Below, piece after piece: positions 1 to 9,050 of a stretch of 64,000 bases of DNA. Source of the DNA: Vibrio atlanticus (GTDB lineage Bacteria > Pseudomonadota > Gammaproteobacteria > Enterobacterales > Vibrionaceae); NCBI RefSeq assembly GCF_024347315.1, contig NZ_AP025461.1, positions 620,001 through 684,000 on the forward strand, read 5' to 3'. Made by a program: the position numbers and the translations under genes. The first letter of the stretch is position 1. Every line of letters starts with the position of its first letter. The notes below the pieces were generated by a model that had not been told where the DNA came from, did no database searches, and was given only the letters and a program-made list of their open reading frames with translations.

Positions 1-256
1 CCGCACAACGTAAAACTCAGTTAATTACATACTTGCTACTTTTGTTTTTTGGTTCAATGAGTTAAAGAGTTGGCTTAATCAAAGGCAAACAAAGTGAGGA
101 GGGTATTAATTAGGCGAATATGCGTATGGTTTATTATATAAGGGAGAGGTGTAAGGGAATTAATATGAAATCAAATGATATTCTCAATTCGTATATTGGC
201 GATATTTCAAACAGGAGAGTGTATGTATTTTAAACCGGAGAGTGAATATATTAGGC
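1..256. other. AT-rich gene-free stretch
   Basis: No reading frame with a convincing ribosome-binding site is seen, and no structured RNA or strong operator. It lies beyond the terminator of the leftward yjiH-like gene, so it belongs to whatever lies left of the window. Confidence 0.4.
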
Positions 257-283
257 AAAAAAAGCCCCACAAAAGTGAGGCTA
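257..283 (-). terminator. rho-independent terminator of the yjiH-like gene
   Basis: Read leftward, an 8-bp stem with a TTTT loop (AGCCTCAC / GTGGGGCT, one G-T pair) is followed by seven T residues, just past the stop codon of the leftward gene. Confidence 0.75.
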
Positions 284-326
284 TTATAAATCAGGTTATT
301 TATTACACTGTATCAGTGCGTCTAAT

Positions 327-1697
327 TTAAAATATTAGATGCGCTACACCAGCGATAACCGGAAGTGTAATTAACGTACGTAGAATAAAAATAATAAACA
401 GTTCAAGGATATTCACGGGAATCTTACTGCCTAGAAGCAGAGCGCCCACTTCAGACATGTAGATCAGCTGAGTTACCGACATTGCTGCAATAACAAAGCG
501 AGTCATCTCGTTGTCGATAGAAGCGGCAAGGATCGCTGGGATGAACATATCCGCAAAACCAACAACAATGGTTTCAGATGCTGCAACCGCTTCAGGTACA
601 CCAAGTAGCTCAAGGAATGGAATGAAAGGCTGGCCTAGGAATGAGAACACAGAGGTGTATTCTGCAATTACCAATGCCATTGTACCTAGCCCCATTACAA
701 CAGGAAGAACGCCGAATACCATGTCGACTGCGTTACGAATGCCTTCACCAAATACAGACTTAGCAGACTTCACTTGTGATGCCTTATTTACCGCGAGTTC
801 AAGACCCCAAGAGAAAGTCGAGTGACCCGCTGGGATTGCATCAGCATCTTTGTGAGGTTTTGTACCATCAATGAAGGTGTCTTTCTTCATGCTCAGTGGA
901 GGAAGGCGAGGGATGATTACCGCGGCCACAATACCTGCTAAGCAGATTGCTGCGTAGAAGGGTAGGAATAGGTGCTCTAGTTCTACTTGAGCAATCACTA
1001 CAAGGCTGAACGTGATAGATACTGCTGAGAAAGTCGTACCAACAACAGCGGCTTCACGTTGAGTGTAGAATTTCTTCTCGTACTGTTTGCTTGTAAGCAG
1101 GATACCAACGCTGCCGTCACCTAACCAAGAAGCCATACAATCGATAGCACTACGACCCGGCAGGTTGAAGATTGGACGCATCACTTTACTTAGTAAGGTG
1201 CCAAACAGTTCTAACAAACCGAAGTTAAGTAGAAGTGGTAATAGTAAACCGGCAAAGATGAATACTGAAAATAGAGTCGGCAATAGGCCCTCTAACACGA
1301 GACCACCGGTGTTTTCTTCCCAGATAAACTCAGGGCCAACTTGGAAGAAAGCCATGAATGCTGCAGCACCACCGATAATACGAACCAACAACCACAGTGG
1401 AGATGGGTTGAAAAGGCCGTTTAGAAATGAATTCGATGTAATGAATGTAGGTTTGAAAATGGTGCTTAACACGGAAGCTACAGACATGAAGGCAACGATT
1501 GCAGTGATAATAGCAACTAGAGACTCACCGAAAACCGCTTGAATTGATTTGGCTAGAATAGCGACAGGGATCGTGAGATCACCTTGGTAGCTAATTGGCG
1601 CCATGAAGAGGAACAAACCAATCAGAGATGGGATTAAGAAAACCCAGAAACTGCCTTTAGATTTCTCTGGTTGAGCAGTATTCGTGTTGTTAGACAT
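327..1697 (-). CDS. YjiH family membrane protein (nucleoside-recognition/Gate domain)
   Basis: A 456-residue inner-membrane protein with about ten hydrophobic segments. It resembles the YjiH family, whose members carry the Gate (nucleoside recognition) domain shared with spore maturation and CNT-type transporters. The segment with LGDGSVGILLTSKQYEKKFY and the C-terminal run around SETIVVGFADMF fit that family. The substrate is unknown in the family and nothing here reveals it. The ATG at 1697 follows a weak Shine-Dalgarno. It is transcribed alone, with its own terminator. The upstream neighbour on the same strand is 229 bp away, so an operon is unlikely. Confidence 0.75.
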   Translation of the reverse strand: MSNNTNTAQPEKSKGSFWVFLIPSLIGLFLFMAPISYQGDLTIPVAILAKSIQAVFGESLVAIITAIVAFMSVASVLSTIFKPTFITSNSFLNGLFNPSPLWLLVRIIGGAAAFMAFFQVGPEFIWEENTGGLVLEGLLPTLFSVFIFAGLLLPLLLNFGLLELFGTLLSKVMRPIFNLPGRSAIDCMASWLGDGSVGILLTSKQYEKKFYTQREAAVVGTTFSAVSITFSLVVIAQVELEHLFLPFYAAICLAGIVAAVIIPRLPPLSMKKDTFIDGTKPHKDADAIPAGHSTFSWGLELAVNKASQVKSAKSVFGEGIRNAVDMVFGVLPVVMGLGTMALVIAEYTSVFSFLGQPFIPFLELLGVPEAVAASETIVVGFADMFIPAILAASIDNEMTRFVIAAMSVTQLIYMSEVGALLLGSKIPVNILELFIIFILRTLITLPVIAGVAHLIF

Positions 1698-1925
1698 GTT
1701 AATTATTCTCGTATTTCTACATGTAAAAAAGCCACATCCTTGGCATTTTTATTCTCTAAACATCCGTATTTTCTCATTGGGTGCAAGATTACCGAGTATT
1801 AATATCACTTGCAATACTATTCATCAAATATCGCTAAATATTCACGCAGGTTATTCTGCAACAAATTATGAGTTTAGAATAAAGTGTTGCAGATGTTACA
1901 TATTCTCATGGTTATTACTAGGCGT

Positions 1926-2600
1926 TTATAAATTTACTGAGGCTTCAGTTCGATAAGTTAGGTAGAGCCAGTAGCTAAACGCGACAATGAACGCGAAAGA
2001 GGCAGGGAAAGCCAGTGCCAAAATTTCAAAGCGCTGGAACAGGCAAGCACCACTTAAACCACCAAACAGAAAGCCAACAACGATGAACATAAGAAGTTTG
2101 GCTTTACGGCGGTCAAAAGGCATCCCCTTTAAGCGTGCGCCAATCATGATCCCAAGGTCTGTGATGATCCCGCTCATGTGTGTGGTGCGAATGATCGCCC
2201 CGCTATAGGTGGTGATCATTGCGTTCTGCAACCCACACGCGGCTGAAGCGAAATACTGGCCTGAAGTGTAGCCTTGTAACAGTGCCCAAAGCGCCAAGAA
2301 CAGCAATCCACCCTCAATACATAGCGCAACACCGTAACGGCGTCCTAACTTCAATGCTTGATTTTCGATAAAGAATCCGCTGAACGCGGCACCTAGCATA
2401 AAGCTCATAATGATTAGCAGGAGGTGCATAGAAGTTGAAGTCGGCGTGAGCAGGCTGCTGCCAAGTAAAGACATGGTGCCTGAAATATGGGAGATAGCTT
2501 GATGTTGGAAGCCGAGTAAACCAATAGCATTAACGCTGCCAGCAAGGCCCGCTAACAGTAAGGCGCCGTATTCAACCCAGCGAGGTAGTTTTGAAATCAT
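1926..2600 (-). CDS. DUF1275 (YoaK-type) membrane protein
   Basis: A protein of about 224 residues with six predicted membrane helices. It matches the DUF1275/YoaK family: an N-terminal GxLAGSVNAIG segment, then FQHQAISHISGTMS and a central AxxCGLQNAMITTYSG-like stretch typical of that family. No biochemical role is established. The reading frame extends to a GTG at 2609. The ATG at 2600 is preferred because AGGGTGA lies about 5 bases upstream. It is monocistronic, as the flanking genes are well separated. Confidence 0.8.
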   Translation of the reverse strand: MISKLPRWVEYGALLLAGLAGSVNAIGLLGFQHQAISHISGTMSLLGSSLLTPTSTSMHLLLIIMSFMLGAAFSGFFIENQALKLGRRYGVALCIEGGLLFLALWALLQGYTSGQYFASAACGLQNAMITTYSGAIIRTTHMSGIITDLGIMIGARLKGMPFDRRKAKLLMFIVVGFLFGGLSGACLFQRFEILALAFPASFAFIVAFSYWLYLTYRTEASVNL

Positions 2601-2750
2601 GTGGTTCACCCTGGGTTAAAAAGAGGAGCCGATTATAACGCTAGCGAAAAGATACGCTAGCGTTGTAGAACGTTGATATTTGATCTTAGGCAACAGTCTT
2701 GCAGTTTGTTCCAATACTGTTTCTTTATAGAGATAATGGTCAGTAACAAG

Positions 2751-3170
2751 CTAGTTGTAATGACTCATCTGATGGTCAAATTTGACCCATCCGTGTTTGC
2801 GTTCTTCGTAGACTGAAAAGCTTGGTAGCGGAAAGTCTTGCTCTTTAAATAGTCCGAGCGGGACGACATAAAAATCGGCGGCGGCAACCGACTGCAATAG
2901 CATGGTAGTGCCACATTTAGGGCAAAACTGGTAGGTGACTTCATTGCCCGTGTCACTGATACGTGAAAAGGAGGTGACCTCTCCGTTGAGTGTCACTTGT
3001 TCTATGGGAAATCGAGCCTGAACCCCGAACACACTTCCGGTGCGCTTCTGACATTCATAACAATGGCATACGGAGGTGCGTTGAGGCTCGCCTCTGCAGA
3101 CTAAATTGACGGCTCCACAGCGGCATTCGCAATTTCTGATATTCTTCTCTTTAATATGATTGATATCCAT
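2751..3170 (-). CDS. GFA family (CENP-V/glutathione-dependent formaldehyde-activating-like) protein
   Basis: About 139 residues from the ATG at 3170. The zinc-binding cysteines of the GFA fold are visible: CxCG near residue 16, CHCYEC at 35-40, and a late FCPKCGT. Family members bind zinc, and some act on glutathione adducts, but most are of unknown function, so no reaction is assigned. The frame opens upstream to 3233, but those extra residues would overlap the divergent promoter of the next gene. It is transcribed divergently from the membrane-anchored hypothetical gene to its right. Confidence 0.75.
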   Translation of the reverse strand: MDINHIKEKNIRNCECRCGAVNLVCRGEPQRTSVCHCYECQKRTGSVFGVQARFPIEQVTLNGEVTSFSRISDTGNEVTYQFCPKCGTTMLLQSVAAADFYVVPLGLFKEQDFPLPSFSVYEERKHGWVKFDHQMSHYN

Positions 3171-3265
3171 CCATGCTCCACTTCTGGTTAACCCTGTATT
3201 GATAATTATACTAAAGCCCTTTATGGTCTGCACAACTGGATGAAAACAAAAGAATATAATTGCTC

Positions 3266-3913
3266 ATGAAAAAGAAAATCTTACCTATACCTCTGATTTT
3301 ATTGATTCCTATTGTCATGTTGGTTGTGGTGATACTGGCGGGTATTTACCGCTTTAGCTTAAGTGACGAAGAGATCTTGGCGAAGTTTCCTTCTTCTCAA
3401 GTCAGTTATGACCCTGTTGTTGAAACCGTTTTTGATTTGAAGACGACTAACCCATGGACAATCAAAGTTCCTGAAACCAACGCGTACGCCTTTATTAATG
3501 AAGTCGATGGACCAAGATCAATCGCGTTTGGGCGGTATGACTCCGGTGTTGAGCGTGGTGTGGTCACCGTAGACACCAACAACCTTTCAAGTGTCACGTT
3601 AGGCAAGGCGAGTTTCTTTGTTGCATCTATGTGGGTATCTAACCAAGGCAGTGGCGTTTTCTATTATCTTGGCCTGTTTAAACATGACCAGCATCGAAGC
3701 CGTGTCGTGTTAGTTGACCAATTCTTTCTTGGTGACCGTGTGAGAATCCAAACTTTAGAGATTACTCAACTGCTCGATTTACAAAGCAAACTCTCTGGGG
3801 AAGGTTTTATCGGTTTTACTCGACATTCTGCGGAACAATCTTTTCCAGAATTGCAATCTGAAAAGGTGTTAATGAGTTTTTCTTTCAATACGCAATCAAT
3901 TGATGAGCAATGA
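3266..3913 (+). CDS. hypothetical membrane-anchored protein
   Basis: About 215 residues. A basic MKKK start is followed by one long hydrophobic segment (about residues 5-27), so it is either a single-pass inner-membrane protein with a periplasmic domain or has an uncleaved signal. The remainder is a soluble mixed-fold region with no motif I recognise. The frame opens at a TTG (3260), but the ATG at 3266 is the better start. It is divergent from the GFA gene and about 120 bp before the next gene on the same strand. Function unknown. Confidence 0.6.
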   Translation: MKKKILPIPLILLIPIVMLVVVILAGIYRFSLSDEEILAKFPSSQVSYDPVVETVFDLKTTNPWTIKVPETNAYAFINEVDGPRSIAFGRYDSGVERGVVTVDTNNLSSVTLGKASFFVASMWVSNQGSGVFYYLGLFKHDQHRSRVVLVDQFFLGDRVRIQTLEITQLLDLQSKLSGEGFIGFTRHSAEQSFPELQSEKVLMSFSFNTQSIDEQ

Positions 3914-4036
3914 CATTTTTGTTAGGACAAGGAACTGTTGTTTATGTGAGCTAAATTACATATTATCTTAAGTAGATGAATGAAATTTAGACACACTTAG
4001 CTTTGTGTCTGCTTACTTTACAAATGGAGCTTGCGA

Positions 4037-4336
4037 ATGATTAATAAACGTTTTTTTAAGACGAAAGATGAAGTTGAAGTGACTTTCGAGCTAGAAGCTC
4101 AAGAAGCTAATTCTGTATCAATCGTTGCCGACTTTCTGGATTGGAAAGCGACCCCAATGAAAAAACTGGCGAAAGGGAAGGTTTACAAGTTTAAAACTCG
4201 TCTTCCGAAAGATGGCGAGTTTCAATTTCGCTACCTAGTTGATGATCAACAATGGGTGAACGATGCGAATGCTGATCGTTATATCCCGAATGAATTTGGT
4301 GAAGACAATTGCTTGGTATCGACAGTTAACGCTTAG
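4037..4336 (+). CDS. isoamylase N-terminal/CBM48-like small protein
   Basis: A 99-residue protein from the ATG at 4037, with GGAG 7 bases upstream; the frame opens at an earlier TTG. It reads as an E-set immunoglobulin-like domain of the glycogen-binding CBM48 class. Visible are VSIVADFLDWKATPMKK, then DGEFQFRYLVD and a closing NPNEFG-like turn (YIPNEFGEDN). Such domains usually precede a glycoside hydrolase, but here the domain stands alone. Isolated copies occur in many Vibrios next to cell-wall or c-di-GMP genes, and their role is unknown. A strong terminator follows. Confidence 0.8.
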   Translation: MINKRFFKTKDEVEVTFELEAQEANSVSIVADFLDWKATPMKKLAKGKVYKFKTRLPKDGEFQFRYLVDDQQWVNDANADRYIPNEFGEDNCLVSTVNA

Positions 4337-4374
4337 TTGAAATAGCATGACTTAATTGAAATAGTATGAATTAA
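4337..4374. repeat. two-copy 19-bp tandem repeat
   Basis: Two consecutive near-identical 19-base units (TTGAAATAGCATGACTTAA, then TTGAAATAGTATGAATTAA) lie directly after the stop codon of the preceding gene. Confidence 0.6.
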
Positions 4375-4404
4375 AAAGCAGGAACTAGAGGTTTCTGCTT
4401 TTTA
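4373..4404 (+). terminator. rho-independent terminator
   Basis: The stem AAAAAGCAGGAAAC-like / GTTTCTGCTTTTT with a short loop ends in T residues. It closes the CBM48-like gene and isolates it from the endopeptidase gene. Confidence 0.7.
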
Positions 4405-4577
4405 ATGTCTAAATCGTTGGTTCATTAATTTTTTGAGTTGTGCCTATTTCATTAACGGTAACTCAATGACTTAGCCGAGATTGCGCAGATTCACATCATA
4501 TTATGACAATGCAATGATGATTTATACGCCTGAAAAGCATATCCTGTGCTTTTATATCGTAGAAAGACCTGTTTACC

Positions 4578-5870
4578 GTGTATTCAAAAATATTTTCCTC
4601 TCCGTTTGCTGAGCTTTCACCTGTAAAAAAAGCAGCAATTTTAGGACTACCACTTATTGCAGCGATTAGTGTTGCTTTGCAATATTCACCATCAAATCTG
4701 ACGAAAACGATCGATCTTGATTTGCCAGACTCAACCGTTATTGAGTCAATTCTGTCACCTCCTTCTGCTACCGTTATTGAGCCACCGACGTTTGAATATC
4801 AAATTCAATCAGGCGATAACTTAAGTAGCATCTTCACTCAGCTTGGGTTTTCTTATAACTCGATGATGAGCGTGATGGAAACCGATTTGAACTTCCTTGC
4901 GTTAGACACGCTTCGTCCGGGTAATACATTACGCTTTTGGCGTGACGAAGCGACGGGCAACCTTTCAAAAATGGAACTTCAATTTAGTGTCGCGGACAAA
5001 GTGGTTTATCGATTGCTTGATGACGGCAGCTACGAATTCGAAGACATTTCTATTCCGGGTGAATGGAAGCAGAAACCTCTAGTGGGTGATATTCAAGGCA
5101 GTTTCTCTATGTCAGCGAACAAAGTTGGCCTGAATAGTATTGAGATTGACCATATTGTGACTCTTCTTAAAGATAAGCTGAATTTCAGCCGAGACTTACG
5201 TGCTGGCGATCAGTTTGAAGTACTTCAAAAAGCGCAATTCGTTGATGGTGTCGCAACCGGGAAACGTGAAATAGAAGCCATCAAGATCATGAACCGTAAC
5301 CGTGTTGTTTCAGCGTACTTACACACTGACGGACAATATTACGATGCCAATGGCGATAGCTTACAACGCGCTTTCCAACGTTACCCTGTGAGCCGTGGTT
5401 GGCGTCAAAGTTCTCAGTTTAATCCTAAGCGCTTACACCCTGTGACTGGGCGAGTCTCTCCGCATAACGGCACAGATTTCGCGACGCCAATTGGCACACC
5501 CGTTCAAGCAACAGGTGATGGTAAAGTGATCATGACTCGTAAGCACCCATATGCGGGTAACTATGTGGTGATTCAGCATGGCAGCACATACAAAACACGC
5601 TACCTACACTTGAGTAAGATCCTCGTTCGTAAAGGGCAAACGGTATCTCGTGGTCAGCGTATTGGTTTATCAGGTAAAACGGGCCGAGTGACGGGGGCGC
5701 ACTTACATTACGAATTGATCGAACGTGGTCGTCCTGTCAATGCAATGAAAGCAAATATTCCGATGGCCGATTCCGTACCTAAAAAGGAAAAAGCGACATT
5801 CGTAGCCGCTAGAGATGAAGCCGACAAGCTATTAAAGAAAGCTCTAGAAAAACAATCGAATAATAGCTAG
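4578..5870 (+). CDS. M23 peptidoglycan DD-endopeptidase, ShyA-like
   Basis: A 430-residue periplasmic murein hydrolase. It has an N-terminal membrane anchor (about 18-35) and an OapA/LysM-like region starting at YQIQSGDNLSSIF. The C-terminal lysostaphin-type M23 domain holds the zinc ligands in HNGTDFATP (HxxxD) and in GAHLHYEL (HxH). It equals the length of V. cholerae ShyA, and its position beside a CBM48-like gene and a GGDEF-EAL gene fits ShyA better than ShyB or ShyC. It would cut D,D-crosslinks during cell elongation. The start is a GTG, since no internal ATG keeps the anchor. A strong hairpin follows. Confidence 0.85.
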   Translation: MYSKIFSSPFAELSPVKKAAILGLPLIAAISVALQYSPSNLTKTIDLDLPDSTVIESILSPPSATVIEPPTFEYQIQSGDNLSSIFTQLGFSYNSMMSVMETDLNFLALDTLRPGNTLRFWRDEATGNLSKMELQFSVADKVVYRLLDDGSYEFEDISIPGEWKQKPLVGDIQGSFSMSANKVGLNSIEIDHIVTLLKDKLNFSRDLRAGDQFEVLQKAQFVDGVATGKREIEAIKIMNRNRVVSAYLHTDGQYYDANGDSLQRAFQRYPVSRGWRQSSQFNPKRLHPVTGRVSPHNGTDFATPIGTPVQATGDGKVIMTRKHPYAGNYVVIQHGSTYKTRYLHLSKILVRKGQTVSRGQRIGLSGKTGRVTGAHLHYELIERGRPVNAMKANIPMADSVPKKEKATFVAARDEADKLLKKALEKQSNNS

Positions 5871-5934
5871 CAGCTGACTATATGTCGTCAAGGTAACCGT
5901 TAGCTAGATGGTTGCGAGTAATGATGTAGCCTTT

Positions 5935-5994
5935 AAAGCCGTGAGTGCAGAACTAAATACTTAAATGTTTAGTGATACGCTCGCGGCTTTTTGA
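5935..5994. terminator. bidirectional terminator between convergent genes
   Basis: A long imperfect hairpin with AAAGCCG and CGGCTTT ends is flanked by A-rich and T-rich tails. It lies between the rightward endopeptidase gene and the leftward GGDEF-EAL gene. Confidence 0.6.
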
Positions 5995-6020
5995 TTTTAG
6001 GTTGAGGTAGTAAACGGCGT

Positions 6021-7874
6021 TTAGGCTAGAGGTTCTGAGTGAGTGACGTAGCTAACGATAGCTTCTGGTCGCATAGGTGGAGAGTAGAGGTATCCTTGAA
6101 TTTTGTCACACCCCATTGCGTGCAGCTTTTCTAATTGCTCACGCTTCTCTACGCCTTCCGCAACCAATGACACATTGAGTCTGTGTGCCAGTTGAACAAT
6201 CAACCACACAACACTTTCGGATGTTGAGTTTGTCAGCAAGTTTCGAATAAAGGTGGCATCAATTTTAATACAATCGATAGGGTAGCTATGAATGTAATTT
6301 AAGCTTGAGTAACCAGTACCGAAATCATCTAGAGCGATCGTGAACCCTTGTCCCCTTAGAAAGTCGAGTGCTGACTTTGTTTCTTGAGTTGGAGATAACA
6401 GCACGGTTTCGGTTAGCTCAATGACAAATTCGTTTGCTTTAAAGTGATGCTGTTCAATCGTTCGAGTGAGATAGGAAATATAACGCTTAGAATCGGTAAG
6501 CTCGTGAGCGGAGCAGTTTATTCCAAGCTTAACTTTGTAGCCTAAGCCTCGCTCCAATATTGTTTTAGCGCGGCATACCAATTCGATGATCCGTTCACCC
6601 AGTTCCACGATCAACCCCGACTCTTCCGCTACCTGAATGAACTCCACTGGCGAGATGTCGCCATGTCTTGTGGTTTTCCAACGAGTTAACACCTCGAAGT
6701 AATCCCATCGTGTATCAATGTGATCAACGATTGGTTGTACAACCACGTACATTCCATTGTCATTAGGTGCCTGACTGTCTGATATGGGGCTGTCAAGCTC
6801 ACTTCGTAAGGCGGCGATTAACTCGGTTTTCCTTTGGTAACGAACCCTTAGGTGAGTGTCGTAACATTGAATGTATGTATCTTGACTATGCTGGCACTCT
6901 TTTAGTGCCAAACTGGTGTTGAAGATGATTTGTTCTACGTCTTTATTATCTCCATCTGACCGGGCAATGCCGATACTGACGTCGAAATCGATTTTGATAT
7001 CAATACTATTGTAACCTTGCTTTATCTTATCCAGTATTTGCTCGCAAACAGCTATTGGGTCTGAATGATAGGTAATGAATGCGAACTCATTGCCAGCCGT
7101 CCGGAACGTCAGGTTGTTGTCGGGCATGGTTCGGCGCAAGGTCTCTGCAACGAACTGAAGCACCTTATCGCCAATATAATTACCGTGCATATCATTAATG
7201 GCTTTGAAGCTATTGATGTCGAGCAGAGCGAGCGTGAAGGGAGTGACACTCTGCTGAGTGATCGATTCTAAGGTGTCTGATAAGCAGCTACGGTTTAATA
7301 GCCCAGTTAGGCTATCGTGTGATACTTCGTAGCTGAGTTGATTAACCAGTTGCTCAGAACGGTCGTTGAACCACATTTCACGCAAGGTGTGAATGACGAT
7401 ATCTGCGAACAACTGGTGGTGTTTTATCACGTCTAGTTGCTGATCTGTACTCATAGGCGAACTAAAGGTTGAGAAAAGCACACCCATGACTTCGCCACTT
7501 TGACTGCGTGCTGGGATAGCGATTGAGTTTTGTGAGGTGATTTCCTGTCTAAATGCTGATGTTGGGAGTGACTGAACGATATACTGAGCAAATGAGCAAT
7601 CTGGGTGTTTTTGATTAACGGCTTGTTGGTATATGTGACCATGGCGTGCGTTTATTTTGTCATGCAGTACATGGTCAGAATGGGCAATGACCAAAGGAAC
7701 CATTTGATCGGGAAAGTGCTTTTTCTCAATGATACTGGTGTATTGAGTACCGAAGGTTTGATGCAAAGTAAGCACGGCAGACTCTAAAAGGTCGATACCT
7801 TCCAATTTGAGTAAGCGCCCAATGCGCTCTGTGTCTATCATGCTATTGCGTGTATGTTGAGTCATAGTCACCAT
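6021..7874 (-). CDS. GAF-GGDEF-EAL protein, probable c-di-GMP phosphodiesterase with degenerate GGDEF
   Basis: About 617 residues from the ATG at 7874 (MVTMTQH); another ATG lies 3 codons later. The order is a GAF-like sensor, a GGDEF domain and an EAL domain. The cyclase signature reads AGNEF rather than GGDEF, so synthesis is probably lost. The EAL signature is EVL (FEVLTRW). The other phosphodiesterase motifs are kept: ELTETVLL, LDDFGTGYSSL, IKIDATF, AEGVE and GCDKIQGYLYSPP. It is therefore likely to hydrolyse c-di-GMP in the cytosol, perhaps tuned by GTP binding to the dead GGDEF domain. It is monocistronic, convergent with the endopeptidase gene. Confidence 0.85.
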   Translation of the reverse strand: MVTMTQHTRNSMIDTERIGRLLKLEGIDLLESAVLTLHQTFGTQYTSIIEKKHFPDQMVPLVIAHSDHVLHDKINARHGHIYQQAVNQKHPDCSFAQYIVQSLPTSAFRQEITSQNSIAIPARSQSGEVMGVLFSTFSSPMSTDQQLDVIKHHQLFADIVIHTLREMWFNDRSEQLVNQLSYEVSHDSLTGLLNRSCLSDTLESITQQSVTPFTLALLDINSFKAINDMHGNYIGDKVLQFVAETLRRTMPDNNLTFRTAGNEFAFITYHSDPIAVCEQILDKIKQGYNSIDIKIDFDVSIGIARSDGDNKDVEQIIFNTSLALKECQHSQDTYIQCYDTHLRVRYQRKTELIAALRSELDSPISDSQAPNDNGMYVVVQPIVDHIDTRWDYFEVLTRWKTTRHGDISPVEFIQVAEESGLIVELGERIIELVCRAKTILERGLGYKVKLGINCSAHELTDSKRYISYLTRTIEQHHFKANEFVIELTETVLLSPTQETKSALDFLRGQGFTIALDDFGTGYSSLNYIHSYPIDCIKIDATFIRNLLTNSTSESVVWLIVQLAHRLNVSLVAEGVEKREQLEKLHAMGCDKIQGYLYSPPMRPEAIVSYVTHSEPLA

Positions 7875-8045
7875 CCGTAGCCAACCAGAATCGTGTGTAA
7901 GCTGTATGTGTATGATCTTGTGTATACGATCTTGTAGCTGCACTGTCTTAAATATTAACAATGCAACTTGCATTAATAATCTTAATATGCGTCTAGTTTA
8001 TTATTGGTCGTGTTGTGTGATTTTTCAAATTTAGTGCGATATATT

Positions 8046-8942
8046 TCACAAAACTTGACTATTTCTTTCTTTGTCTAGCCTATCTTTTAGGTGGTCTAAA
8101 AATAGCTTGGTTCGTGTATGCGAGTAGTCAAGCTTAGGGTAGTACGCGTAAACCATCACTTCGTCGGCTGTTATATTTGGTAATACTGGAACCAGTGTCC
8201 CTTGTTTCAGATCCTCTTTGATCATTGCTTTGATGGTTAACAGTACGCCCATTCCTCGCTTCGCGGCATGAAACAAAGCCTCAGGATTGGTGGTCGCAAA
8301 GTTACCGTTCAAAGTGATGCGTTGTCCTTTAGTTAGCGTGACTTCACGAATAGGACGCTCTCCCCATATTAAGGAGTTGTGTTGTTCTAAGTCTTGCTCG
8401 TTGATGGGATAACCATGTTTAGCCAAGTAACTTGGTGCGGCATAAAAGCTGGCTTTGTGTTCGAACAGTGGTGTTTTCTTGAAGCTTAACGAGTTGAGTT
8501 GTTCCAGTTCACGACTGATCACCAGGTCCAAGCCAAGCTCAGGTAATTGACCTGGCGTGGTGGTGATAAGCTGTACTTTAATGTCTGGATACTTTTCTAA
8601 GAAGTCGTCCATGTATTGCACGAGAAACTTAGAACCAACAGCAATGGTTGCGCCTATCTTTAGTAGGCCCGCAGGCGTTTGGTTAACCGATCGAGTTTCA
8701 TCAATAATCGATTGCCAATTATCGAGCTGATCCTTGGCTCGCAGATAAAAGAGAGCTCCCGCTTCGGTTTGGCTGATTGAGCGCGTGGTGCGCTTTAATA
8801 GTTGAGTGCCGATACGTTCTTCTAACCAGTTCACTCTTTTGCTGATCGCTGAGCTGGTGGTATTGAGTTTACGTGCTGCGCCATTGAAGCTGCCTTCTTC
8901 CACCACTTTTACATAACTTTTTACGTTAAGAATCCAATCCAT
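8046..8942 (-). CDS. LysR family transcriptional regulator
   Basis: 298 residues. An N-terminal winged helix-turn-helix (about 1-60, with SFNGAARKLNTTSSAISKRVNWLEERIG) is followed by a LysR effector-binding domain. The ATG has CAGGAAA upstream. It is transcribed divergently from the MFS exporter gene 108 bp away. This is the classic LysR arrangement and suggests it controls that exporter and itself. The AT-rich spacer with TTAGCTAATTATCAATTA is a plausible site region. The inducer is unknown. Confidence 0.9.
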   Translation of the reverse strand: MDWILNVKSYVKVVEEGSFNGAARKLNTTSSAISKRVNWLEERIGTQLLKRTTRSISQTEAGALFYLRAKDQLDNWQSIIDETRSVNQTPAGLLKIGATIAVGSKFLVQYMDDFLEKYPDIKVQLITTTPGQLPELGLDLVISRELEQLNSLSFKKTPLFEHKASFYAAPSYLAKHGYPINEQDLEQHNSLIWGERPIREVTLTKGQRITLNGNFATTNPEALFHAAKRGMGVLLTIKAMIKEDLKQGTLVPVLPNITADEVMVYAYYPKLDYSHTRTKLFLDHLKDRLDKERNSQVL

Positions 8943-9050
8943 ATTATTTCCTGTTGGGACTTAATTAAATTCCAATTTAGCTAATTATCAATTATTGGTT
9001 TTGAATGTAAACTCATCTGATGAACAAATAACAAACGAATAGGGAATTTT

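Noticed and set aside
1684..1956. 90-codon rightward reading frame
   Set aside because: It overlaps two genes on the opposite strand at its ends and has an implausible composition.
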